Below the pieces are notes generated by a model that ran no database searches, had not been told where the DNA came from, and saw nothing but the letters and a program-made list of their open reading frames with translations. Below, piece after piece: positions 55,142-63,763 of a DNA stretch of 64,000 nt (the first letter of the stretch is position 1; every line of letters begins with the position of its first letter). Made by a program: the position numbers and the translations under genes. The stretch lies in assembly GCA_963667455.2 (NCBI GenBank), contig CAXXFR010000001.1, positions 9,764 to 73,763 of the forward strand, written 5' to 3'. This DNA comes from Bin55 sp963667455 (lineage in GTDB: Bacteria > Pseudomonadota > Gammaproteobacteria > Pseudomonadales > Azotimanducaceae).

Positions 55142-55465
55142 ACGACATTAGGCCTAGAGTTGCTTGAGTTTACGTTTATGGATTCCTTCCCAAATATGTG
55201 AGTGCGGTCAACCTCGCCCCCATTGCAGTATTCGAAGTCGCTATTGAGAACGCGTAAAAAGCCTAGGTCGAGTCTCTCTCCATTTCAGTCCGGCAATCTG
55301 AATTCAGCACGGAATTTCCAACGGAAACGGCCATCGAATCGAGGATCCGACTCTGTTTGACGTGTAAATCGTACCTATACGAACATGAATTCTCTTGTTT
55401 GTCAATTCCTAGTCTGTTTTCACCAATCCAATCGAGTCTTCGGCCTCCACAATGAAAGCTCTACT
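55142..55465. other. Gap of about 320 bp, no gene seen
   Basis: Between the methyltransferase start and the ParB-like stop. No RNA gene, repeat or hairpin noticed; the methyltransferase promoter is expected here. Confidence 0.4.
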
Positions 55466-56863
55466 TTAGGCAACATCCGCTATCCTTGGATCATTGGAAA
55501 GCTTCGCCACTCGTCCCTCCTCTGCAGTCAGAGCTGCAACTTGCAATTCCCTTGCGATGTCCCAAAGTTGAGTGAATACTCGCCACTCGTGGCTCTTCAT
55601 CGTTCCCCAAAGACTTGCGCTAAGTACTTCAAATGGCAGATCCTTGCAGTCTGTCGAGAATGCCACTAGATACTCCCACATCGCAATTTGTCTCCAATCG
55701 AGGGAGTCCGATTGAAGTCTGCTGACGCGAAATCCCGTTACTTCAGCTCTCGCTTCATGTATGCATCCGCCCAATTGAAACAACTCGTCAAGTTCCACAG
55801 CGAACTTACATGCCTCAATCCGCAATTTTGCGAATACGGGCCGACCAAAAGGACGAGTGCTTGCAATGTCTGACTTCGAGTGAAAGGGCTCAATGGGCGA
55901 ATCTGCTATCGTACGTTCTGTCACGTCTCGATCAACAGATCGAGGTAGAGGCACATCCCCTACAGACCCTGCCGAGCTTGTTGTGTGGGCAGGAGTGAAG
56001 GAATCGGCAGATTTCGACTGACAAGTATGGCTAACCGGAGTTTCGTTGTGGTGAATTCCGTTTACGACTTGTGATTCTTCACGCGGAATATCCAAGTCGG
56101 GCAATGACTCCTGCAATCCGTTCTCAAGCTCACTAACGGTGAGACCCTCCCTGTCCAGGCTACTGCAAAGTACATTAAACAAGCTTTGGAACTTATTGAT
56201 TTCAAAGCCTTTTTGTTTCCAATGATCGCAAAATCGTCGCTCGATGCTACGGATTTGACGAATGTCGCGATGAGAAGCGCTTTCTAGCATCCGAGGCAAA
56301 TGGGGGAGCAATCGCCGAACCGCATAGTCCATGTGCCAGTACGTCGAGAGATCAATTGCGTAGCCTCCACCATTGAGAACCTTCACAGCTTCTCGTATCG
56401 TCGTCGAACGTCCTTTATTGTTGGCTCCATATGCATCGATCAAATGGACCAAGCATCGAGCCTGTCGAATGAAACTAACCTTCTTCTTGACTTCATTCGC
56501 CACTACGTGTGCAAGGCGGGCTTTCAATGCTCCGGGCCAAGCAACCACAACACACGGAACGGTCACCCCCACCTTCTCGTCCAACTCGGCTTCCAGACGT
56601 CTCAAGCTTCGAATTCGAGCATTCCCTCCAGCGATGGGAACAAACTTCGCGTTTTGGCAAGGTCGCGCGACGAGAAGCGGAGACTGCAATCCGTTGCGTC
56701 GAATCGATTCGACGAGTTCGGAATCATGTCGTTCCTGCAGCTCAGCCGGCTCGTAGGCCAGCTCTTCGATCTGGTCAAGAGGGATCTCTTGAATCTTGGT
56801 TCGATTGAGGCGGTAATCCTCTTCAGCAAATCGGCTTCGTTCTCGATCCGTCAAGTCGTTCAA
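55466..56863 (-). CDS. parB: ParB-family ICE partition/regulatory protein (TIGR03764-like)
   Basis: 465 residues, TTG start about 29 bp downstream of a TATAAT. N-terminal ParB/Srx domain: IQEIPLDQIEELAYEPAELQ, ELVESIRRNGLQSPLLVARP, FVPIAGGNARIRSLRRL. A helical HTH region follows (VKKKVSFIRQARCLVHLIDA, TTIREAVKVLNGGGYAIDLS) and a long variable C-terminus. In related ICEs it sits next to ParA and a DnaB-like helicase and helps keep the excised circle; neither is seen here. Last recognisable ICE gene on this side. Confidence 0.86.
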   Translation of the reverse strand: MNDLTDRERSRFAEEDYRLNRTKIQEIPLDQIEELAYEPAELQERHDSELVESIRRNGLQSPLLVARPCQNAKFVPIAGGNARIRSLRRLEAELDEKVGVTVPCVVVAWPGALKARLAHVVANEVKKKVSFIRQARCLVHLIDAYGANNKGRSTTIREAVKVLNGGGYAIDLSTYWHMDYAVRRLLPHLPRMLESASHRDIRQIRSIERRFCDHWKQKGFEINKFQSLFNVLCSSLDREGLTVSELENGLQESLPDLDIPREESQVVNGIHHNETPVSHTCQSKSADSFTPAHTTSSAGSVGDVPLPRSVDRDVTERTIADSPIEPFHSKSDIASTRPFGRPVFAKLRIEACKFAVELDELFQLGGCIHEARAEVTGFRVSRLQSDSLDWRQIAMWEYLVAFSTDCKDLPFEVLSASLWGTMKSHEWRVFTQLWDIARELQVAALTAEEGRVAKLSNDPRIADVA

Positions 56864-56891
56864 TGCAACTGTGAAGTGGAAAGACGATTTG

Positions 56892-56912
56892 TATTATACA
56901 TATATACAGTAT
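56892..56912 (-). promoter_or_regulatory. Shared ICE promoter element, site 4
   Basis: Minus strand: ATACTGTA-TATATG-TATAAT. Perfect -10 TATAAT six bases after ACTGTA; start codon of parB about 29 bp downstream. Best match among the four sites. Confidence 0.62.
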
Positions 56913-57720
56913 CGAAAAATACCCTCTCCGCTCTGAACTCGAAGAAGCTGGCGTGAGAAGCGGACGTTACGGGTGTCCTGGAGAGTCTGCGAGGCACTTT
57001 CGGGATCCATAGTTCAAGACAGAACCAACATCCGATAGCGGCATGGAGGGTACTCGCGAAACACGCCGACCAGTCAGCGTTGCTAAAGCGCTTTCTCGAA
57101 CAGCTCGAGATTCTGTCAGCCGTTAATCGTTCCCTTCAGAGCGCTTCGCTGCGCACGACCATTACGGAATCGCTCCGAGCGAGTCCACGCTACAAACGAA
57201 TCTCGATCCTCCCAAATCAAATGAGAAGCATCGAGTGTGTGCTCATCGTTGGATGGTCTCTTCAGCAACGCAAGTTGCACGAATCCGGGGACGATGTACG
57301 AGTAGGATTCGCTCTAGTGCCAGTCGTCTTCAAGTCCAGCTGCAATCCTGAGATTAACCTTGAACCGACCTTGGTTAGAAACATGCTGACTACCCCTTAG
57401 CGTTGAACGCGTGAAGTCCGTACTCTCCAAAATTCCAGACCGTTAGTCAGCGTAGTCGGACTGCCTGCTTGCCTTCGCAGAAGTTTGAATGTTTCCGGCA
57501 AGCACAGGAATACGAAGCGAAGGTCGGCGATTGTCGGATCTGATGGGGAGCGATTCGGTGCATTCAAATGCGAAGCCGAGAAACGGGGGCGAACAGTGCG
57601 ATCTTTCCGCCTACCTCGAGGGTCTTGTGACCAGCAAGTCCAATTGTCCCACCTTGGATACATCAAAGGTGTGGGTCACTGCACCCTCTGAGAACATAGC
57701 ATTCCCCGCTCTACCCGTTC
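56913..57720. other. Gap of about 800 bp beyond parB
   Basis: Frames such as 57080-57400 and 57489-58013 on the plus strand have no recognisable sequence, and the second lies antisense to an IstB remnant. No tRNA, attachment repeat or hairpin was found. Probably degraded mobile DNA at the ICE edge. Confidence 0.4.
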
Positions 57721-57920
57721 CCACGTCCTCTCCCGGAGGCTTGCTCCTCAACGAAATACCCGCGCAAGCGGAAACTAGTCCCCCAGATGTTCACTATGTG
57801 GCACCAGTGAAGAAACCGACTAGCACCGCCCTATCCATCACAGTCTTCACCAGCTCGGATCCCCACTCCTCCACGCCCTTGTTAGTCGTCAAGATCGTCG
57901 ACGACAGCTCGAGCTGCGCA
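57721..57920 (-). pseudogene. istB: Remnant of IS21-family helper ATPase IstB
   Basis: Two minus-strand frames give the IstB C-terminus: LELSSTILTTNKGVEEWGSE (57920 downward), then after a frameshift near 57820 RFLHWCHIVNIWGTSFRLRG. IstB proteins read STILTSNK..EEWG and DRLLHHCHIVNIRG..YRLRG here. The N-terminal two thirds with the Walker motifs are not seen. An IS21 copy once sat between the ICE and the adhesin locus. Confidence 0.7.
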
Positions 57921-58369
57921 CCCAAGGCGACCATGCCTTTCGTCTGTGGCTATAATGCGCGCGATTCCACTGCGTGCTGCAGTTGGTGCCGCGAAACTTA
58001 CCTTGCAGATTGACGTTCGCGAGCCACAACACGTCAGCTTCATCAGTGTGAAATTCATTGGTTTCTAGACCCCCGGTCAATAGTCTCCGATAGCGGACTT
58101 GCCGATTCTGGTACTGGTTTCCACAAACGACATCGGGATCGATGTTTCGACGAACCTTGGGAGGGTCCGGGCACAGTATTGCCAGGACAGTCTCAATTGG
58201 AGTGTAAGAGCGGCAGACGCAGCTGGCATCTAGGAATAACAGCGCGTAGCTGAACTCCCCGACACATCTCCCGCTGAGCTTGCAATCTCGACCTCGCGAG
58301 GAGCCTCAGATGCTCCTCCGTGCGGTGGCTGATACCCGCCACCTCGTGGCACAGCCATCGTCGAAGCAA
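57921..58369. other. Gap before the tandem leader RNAs
   Basis: A minus-strand frame (57889-58080, with VLWLANVNLQGKF) looks slightly coding but was not identified. The remainder shows nothing. Confidence 0.35.
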
Positions 58370-58398
58370 ATGACACTGTTTATTTAACATGGTATAAT
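58370..58398 (+). promoter_or_regulatory. Sigma-70 promoter of structured RNA copy 1
   Basis: ATGACA (58370-58375), 17 bp, TATAAT (58393-58398). The predicted transcript starts a few bases before the hairpin at 58411. Confidence 0.65.
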
Positions 58399-58520
58399 GT
58401 GTAAGCACCTCCGGTGTGCATCTAACAGGTGACTATTGCAAGGTCGCTGTTCAGCGGAATTACCTGTTGCGCACACCGGTTTTGCTTTTCCGTTTCCGCT
58501 TTAGCTGGGATCAAGGAATA
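58391..58520 (+). repeat. Promoter-leader duplication unit, copy 1 (copy 2 at 58671-58800)
   Basis: About 130 bp similar between the two sites, 280 bp apart, from TATAATG through CTCCGGTGTGCA, CTAACAGGTGA, CACCGGTTTTGCT to GGGATCAAGGA. Confidence 0.7.
58411..58479 (+). ncRNA. Structured RNA element, copy 1
   Basis: Nested stems: P1 CCGGTGTGC (58411-58419) with GCACACCGG (58471-58479); P2 AACAGG (58424-58429) with CCTGTT (58463-58468); P3 CGCTG/CAGCG (58445-58456). TTTTGCTTTT follows P1, so the whole can act as a terminator. It ends in GGGATCAAGGA like copy 2, but no open frame follows. Either a free small RNA of about 90 nt or a relic of a duplicated leader. Not a match to any riboswitch class I know. 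Confidence 0.6.
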
Positions 58521-58672
58521 GCGGCACATTGACGAGTTCGCGGACTGCTACCTACAGAGCTCCCAAATCGGACTTCGCTAGACGCTTGAGATACTCCCCT
58601 GTGAGGGCTGATCCCGACCATCCCGTCGGCCCAGCCTTTGGCGAATTTGCAGCATTAAATTAGTAATTGTGA

Positions 58673-58678
58673 TATAAT
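58673..58678 (+). promoter_or_regulatory. -10 box of structured RNA copy 2
   Basis: TATAAT at the same distance (13 bases before P1) as in copy 1. The -35 is poor here, so an activator may be needed. Confidence 0.5.
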
Positions 58679-58690
58679 GTAGATATACCT

Positions 58691-58760
58691 CCGGTGTGCA
58701 CCTAACAGGTGACATTGTGATTTCGCTATACAGCGAGATTTCCTGTTTCGGGCGCACCGG
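58691..58760 (+). ncRNA. Structured leader RNA of the repeat adhesin, copy 2
   Basis: Same architecture as copy 1: P1 58691-58699/58752-58760, P2 AACAGG (58704-58709)/CCTGTT (58742-58747), P3 TCGCT-ATAC-AGCGA (58723-58736). P1 has changed from A-U to G-U on one side and P3 from wobble to Watson-Crick, so pairing is kept while sequence drifts. It lies in the leader, ending about 48 nt before the adhesin TTG start. A cis-regulatory switch controlling termination is plausible. Confidence 0.6.
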
Positions 58761-58807
58761 TTTTGCTATATCGATCCCTCTCAACCGGGATCAAGGAGAA
58801 CACTCAA

Positions 58808-61800
58808 TTGAAAGTGCATCATCTCGGTCAATCAGCCTGCCGATTGACCTTAATTTTTCAACCGATTCACGCGGCGTGGCAAGCGGCTATTGAAATTCAT
58901 CGAACTGCAACCCAACTCTTCGTTGGGTTTATTGTTTTGGCCTTAGCCTATTCCGTAAGTGGCGCGTACACCCCTCCAGTTGCGAATAACGACTCGGCGA
59001 CCACGAACGAGGACACGGCGGTCTCGATCGACGTGCTCGCGAACGACACCGTTTGGGCTCAAGGAGAGTTGAAGATCGAATCGGTAACGAGTCCGTCGAA
59101 CGGCACTGCGAAAATTTCGAGCGGCAAGGTCGAATACACACCTACTGCCAACTACTACGGTAGCGACTCGTTCACCTACGAGGTGCAGGACTACGACAAA
59201 ATTACGGGCGAAGCCTCGGGAGAAACCTCGACGGCGACGGTGAACGTGTCCGTGACTGCGGTGAACGACGATCCAGATGCTGTGGACGACACGGCGACGA
59301 CCAACGAGGACACGGCGGTAACGATCGACGTGCTCGACAACGACTCCGATGTGGAGAGCAACCACCTGCAGATCGATTCGGTTTCGAGTCCGTCGAACGG
59401 CACCGCGCAAATTTCCAGTGGCGAAATCGAATACACACCCGACGAAGACTACAGTGGCACCGACCAGTTCACCTATGTGGTCAAGGACTACAACCACACT
59501 ACGGCCAAGCCCTTAGGAGGAAGCGCTACGGCGACGGTGAGTGTGACCGTAACTTCCGTGAACGACGCTCCGGTGGCAACGAACGACACGGCGACCACGA
59601 ACGAGGACACGGCGGTCACGATCAACGTGCTCGCGAACGATACCGACGCGGACAACGACACGCTATCCATCAATAAGATCACCACCAGTCCGACGCACGG
59701 CACTGCACAAATCTCAAGCGGCGAGATCAAATACACCCCCAACGCCAACTACAACGGCAGCGACTCGTTCACCTACGAGGTCAGGGACAGCAGCAAGGCA
59801 ACCGATACGGCGACTGTGAACGTGACCGTGACTTCGGTGGAGGACGCTCCGGTTGCAGAGGACGACACGGCGACAACGAACGAGGATACGGCCGTCACGA
59901 TCAACGTGCTTTCAAACGACTCCGACGGCGACGGCGACACACTGACGATTGCGTCGGTATCAAATCCGTCGAGTGGAACTGCGCAAATTTCGAGCGGCAA
60001 AATCGAATACACGCCGGATGCCGATTGGAGTGGTTCTGACTCGTTCACTTACTCGATCAATGACGGCAACAAAGGGACCGATTCAGCAACAGTAAGCGTA
60101 ACTGTGAATTCGGTGAACGACGCTCCAGTGGCGACGAACGACACGGCTACGACCAACGAGGACACGGCGGTCACAATCAATGTGCTCGATAACGACACCG
60201 ATGCGGACGACAACGACACGCTGAGCATCGATTCGGTTACCAGTCCATCGCACGGCACAGCACAAATTTCGAAGGGCAAAGTCAAATACACCCCCAATGC
60301 CAACTACAACGGCAGCGACGATTTCACCTACACAGTGTCGGACGGCAACGGCGGAACCGCGACGGGGACGGTGAACGTGACCGTGACTTCGGTGAACGAT
60401 GCTCCGGTAGCGGCCAACGACACGGCGACAACGAACGAGGACACGGCGGTCACAATCAATGTGCTTTCGAACGACTCCGATTCCGACGGTGGCACTCTGT
60501 CGGTCGCGTCGGTTGCGAACCCGTCGAACGGCACTGCACAAATTTCGAGCAGCAAAGTCGTATACACCCCCGATGCCAACTGGCACGGGAGCGAATCATT
60601 CAACTACGGGATATCGGACGGCCAAGGCGGAACCGCGACGGCGACTGTGACCGTGACCGTAACTTCCGTGAACGACACTCCAGTCGCGACGAACGACACT
60701 GCCACGACCAACGAGGACACGTCGGTCACGATCGATGTGCTGGAGAACGACACCGACGCCGACAAAGATTCGCTAAGCATCGATTCGGTTACCAGTCCGT
60801 CGAACGGCACAGCACAAATTTCGAGCGGCGAAATCGAATACACCCCCACCGGCGACTACAACGGTAGCGACGCTTTCACCTACACGGTGTCAGACGGCAA
60901 CGGCGGAACCGCGACGGGGACGGTGAACGTCACCGTGACTTCGGTGAACGACGCTCCGGTGGCGGCCAACGACGCAGCTACTACGAATGAGGACACATCG
61001 GTAACGATCGCCGTGCTCGCGAACGACTCCGACGTGGATGGAGACACACTCACGATCTCGTCAGTTTCGAATCCGACGAACGGCACCGCACAAATATCGA
61101 ACAACAAAGTCCAATACACACCCAACGCCAACCACCACGGCACTGACCAGTTCTCCTACACCACTTCAGATGGCAAAGGAGGAACTGCCGCGGCGACCGT
61201 GAGCGTCACTGTTACCTCGGTGAACGACTCTCCGGTGGCAGCCAACGACACGGCGACGACGAACGAGGACGCATCGGTCACGATCAACGTGCTCGCAAAC
61301 GACACCGATGTGGACGACAAGACTCTGTCAGTCTCATCGGTTACTAGTCCGTCGAACGGCACTGCACAAATTTCGAGCGGCAAGGTCAAGTACACACCCA
61401 ACGCCAACCACCACGGCACTGACCAGTTCACCTACGTCGTTTCGGACGGCAACGGTGGAACCGATACAGCGACAGTAAACATCACCGTGACTTCGGTGAA
61501 CGACGCTCCAGTGGCGGCCAACGACACGGCGACGACAAACGAGGACTCGTCGGTCACGATAACCGTGCTCGGCAACGACTCCGACGTGGACGGCGACACG
61601 CTGTCGGTCGCTTCGGTCTCCAGTCCGAAGAACGGCACCGCTCAAGTATCGAACAACAAAGTCGAATACACCCCTGACGCGAACTACCACGGCAACGACT
61701 CGTTCACCTACGGGATCTCAGACGGCAACCAGGGAACCGCGACAGCGACGGTGAGCGTGACCGTGACTTCGGTGAACGACATCCCGGTGGCTACTAACGA

Positions 61801-63763
61801 TAAGGCGACGACGAACGAGGACAGCTCGATTACGATCAATGTACTCGCGAACGACTCAGACTTGGACGGCGACACTCTAACGATCACAAAGGTCTCGAGT
61901 CCGTCGAACGGCACTGCGCAGATTTCCAAAGGCAAAGTCGTATACACACCCAACACAAACTACCACGGCTCTGACGAGTTCAACTACTCGATTTCCGACG
62001 GCAATGGTGGAACTGCTGCGGCGACGGTGAGCGTATCGGTGACTTCGGTGAACGACATCCCGGTGGCGGCCGACGACCAGGCTGCGACCAATGAGGACCA
62101 GTCGATCACTATCGCCGTGCTGGAGAACGACTCGGACTTGGACGGCGACACGCTGACGATTGCAAAGGTCTCGAGTCCTTCGAACGGAACTACGCAGATT
62201 GTGAATGCCAACGTCGTATACACACCTGATGCCGACTACAACGGCTCTGACCAGTTCAACTACTCGGTGTCGGACGGCAATGGTGGAACCGCGGTGGCGA
62301 CGGTGGATGTGACCGTGGCTTCGGTGAACGACATCCCGGTGGCGGCGGACGACCAGGCAACGACCAAGGAGGACGAGTCAGTGATGGTCTATGTGCTTGC
62401 GAACGACACCGACGTGGATGGAGACAAACTGACAATCGCATCAGTCTCGAGCCCGTCAAGCGGCACTGTGAGAATTTCCCAACACGGCATCGAGTACACC
62501 CCACGCGCAAACTACCTCGGCGCAGACCAGTTCAGCTACTCAATCTCGGACGGCAAAGGCGGAACTGCATCGGCGACGGTCAACTTGACCGTGACTTCGG
62601 TGAATGACGCTCCGGTGGCGACCAACGACAGCGCGACGACGAACGAGGACACGGCGGTCACGATCGACGTGCTTGACAACGACTCGGACGTGGACGGAGA
62701 CACGCTAACCGTTAAGTCGGTGGCGAATCCTCCAAACGGATCCGCGATCATCGTGGACGGCGGTGTGCGGTACACCCCCGATCAGGACTATCACGGAACT
62801 GACCAATTCACCTACGAGATCTCTGACGAGCAGAATACGACAGCCAATGGCGTAGTGAACATATCGATCCTGCCTGTTAATGACGCTCCAGTGGCGACGA
62901 ACGACCAAGCGGAGACGAACGAGGACGAGTCGATAACGGTCGATGTCCTCTCGAACGACTCCGACGTGGACGGCGACACGCTCACGGTCGCGTCAGCATC
63001 TAGTCCGTTGCACGGCACAGTACAGGTCTCGAATGGCAATGTGTTCTACACGCCGACAACAAACTACAACGGATCGGACCAGTTCTCCTACGTGATCTCG
63101 GACCAGAACGGAGAAACTGCAACTGCAACGGTGAATTTGACTGTCCGCCCGGTGAATGACGCTCCTGTGGCGACGAACGACCAAGCAGAGACGAACGTGG
63201 ACGAGTCAGTCTTAGTCGATGTACTTGCGAACGACTTCGATGCGGACGGCGACACGCTCACAGTCGCGTCGGTCTCCAGTCCATCGAACGGCTCCGTACT
63301 AATTTCAATTTCTGATAACTCTGTCCAGTACATCCCAGATGCCGACTACGACGGTACAGACCAGTTCACCTACGTAGTTTCGGATGGGCAAGGTGGAACC
63401 GCTTCAGCGTCGGTTGATTTGACTGTGACATTGGTGAATGAAGATTCGGACTCAGGGAATGATGATTCGGACGCGGGTAACGACGATTCAGTGGGCGTCA
63501 ACAACGATCCAGTGGCTGTGGACGACGAGACGGAGACAAATGAAGACGAATCGGTCACGATCAACGTGCTCGCGAACGACTCCGACGTTGACGGCGACCC
63601 GCTGACGATCGGCGTCGGTCCTCCAGTCCGTCGAACGGCTCTGCGCGAGTTTCCGATGACGGCATCGAGTACACCCCAAACGCAGACTACCACGGAACTG
63701 ACGAGTTCGACTACTCGATCTCGGACGGAAAAGGAGGAACTGCGACAGCAACTGTGGACTTAA
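58808..63763 (+). CDS. Giant tandem-95 (cadherin/VCBS-like) repeat surface protein
   Basis: The TTG at 58808 is chosen because AAGGAG (58793-58798) lies nine bases upstream. A 35-residue basic leader and one hydrophobic segment (QLFVGFIVLALAYSVSGAYT) form an extended signal peptide. Then come 17 repeats of about 93 residues, each opening PVAxNDxATTNEDTAVTIDV and holding GTAQISSGKIEYTPNANYNG and VSDGNGGTATATVNVTVTSV elements (consensus), the Ca2+-binding cadherin-like/tandem-95 fold. Between repeats 16 and 17 is a Glu/Asp/Asn-rich linker. Such proteins are long stalk adhesins exported by type I systems. Near 63,610 the repeat pattern jumps to another frame, so this frame's last 53 residues are spurious and the stop at 63,763 is probably not the true end. 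Confidence 0.85.
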   Translation: MKVHHLGQSACRLTLIFQPIHAAWQAAIEIHRTATQLFVGFIVLALAYSVSGAYTPPVANNDSATTNEDTAVSIDVLANDTVWAQGELKIESVTSPSNGTAKISSGKVEYTPTANYYGSDSFTYEVQDYDKITGEASGETSTATVNVSVTAVNDDPDAVDDTATTNEDTAVTIDVLDNDSDVESNHLQIDSVSSPSNGTAQISSGEIEYTPDEDYSGTDQFTYVVKDYNHTTAKPLGGSATATVSVTVTSVNDAPVATNDTATTNEDTAVTINVLANDTDADNDTLSINKITTSPTHGTAQISSGEIKYTPNANYNGSDSFTYEVRDSSKATDTATVNVTVTSVEDAPVAEDDTATTNEDTAVTINVLSNDSDGDGDTLTIASVSNPSSGTAQISSGKIEYTPDADWSGSDSFTYSINDGNKGTDSATVSVTVNSVNDAPVATNDTATTNEDTAVTINVLDNDTDADDNDTLSIDSVTSPSHGTAQISKGKVKYTPNANYNGSDDFTYTVSDGNGGTATGTVNVTVTSVNDAPVAANDTATTNEDTAVTINVLSNDSDSDGGTLSVASVANPSNGTAQISSSKVVYTPDANWHGSESFNYGISDGQGGTATATVTVTVTSVNDTPVATNDTATTNEDTSVTIDVLENDTDADKDSLSIDSVTSPSNGTAQISSGEIEYTPTGDYNGSDAFTYTVSDGNGGTATGTVNVTVTSVNDAPVAANDAATTNEDTSVTIAVLANDSDVDGDTLTISSVSNPTNGTAQISNNKVQYTPNANHHGTDQFSYTTSDGKGGTAAATVSVTVTSVNDSPVAANDTATTNEDASVTINVLANDTDVDDKTLSVSSVTSPSNGTAQISSGKVKYTPNANHHGTDQFTYVVSDGNGGTDTATVNITVTSVNDAPVAANDTATTNEDSSVTITVLGNDSDVDGDTLSVASVSSPKNGTAQVSNNKVEYTPDANYHGNDSFTYGISDGNQGTATATVSVTVTSVNDIPVATNDKATTNEDSSITINVLANDSDLDGDTLTITKVSSPSNGTAQISKGKVVYTPNTNYHGSDEFNYSISDGNGGTAAATVSVSVTSVNDIPVAADDQAATNEDQSITIAVLENDSDLDGDTLTIAKVSSPSNGTTQIVNANVVYTPDADYNGSDQFNYSVSDGNGGTAVATVDVTVASVNDIPVAADDQATTKEDESVMVYVLANDTDVDGDKLTIASVSSPSSGTVRISQHGIEYTPRANYLGADQFSYSISDGKGGTASATVNLTVTSVNDAPVATNDSATTNEDTAVTIDVLDNDSDVDGDTLTVKSVANPPNGSAIIVDGGVRYTPDQDYHGTDQFTYEISDEQNTTANGVVNISILPVNDAPVATNDQAETNEDESITVDVLSNDSDVDGDTLTVASASSPLHGTVQVSNGNVFYTPTTNYNGSDQFSYVISDQNGETATATVNLTVRPVNDAPVATNDQAETNVDESVLVDVLANDFDADGDTLTVASVSSPSNGSVLISISDNSVQYIPDADYDGTDQFTYVVSDGQGGTASASVDLTVTLVNEDSDSGNDDSDAGNDDSVGVNNDPVAVDDETETNEDESVTINVLANDSDVDGDPLTIGVGPPVRRTALREFPMTASSTPQTQTTTELTSSTTRSRTEKEELRQQLWT

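Noticed and set aside
53962..56912. LexA (SOS) boxes
   Set aside because: Only CTGT half-sites occur; the inverted ACAG half at eight-base spacing is missing and at 53962 the halves are direct repeats.
58411..58760. c-di-GMP (GEMM) riboswitch
   Set aside because: The conserved GEMM core residues and tetraloop-receptor arrangement are absent.
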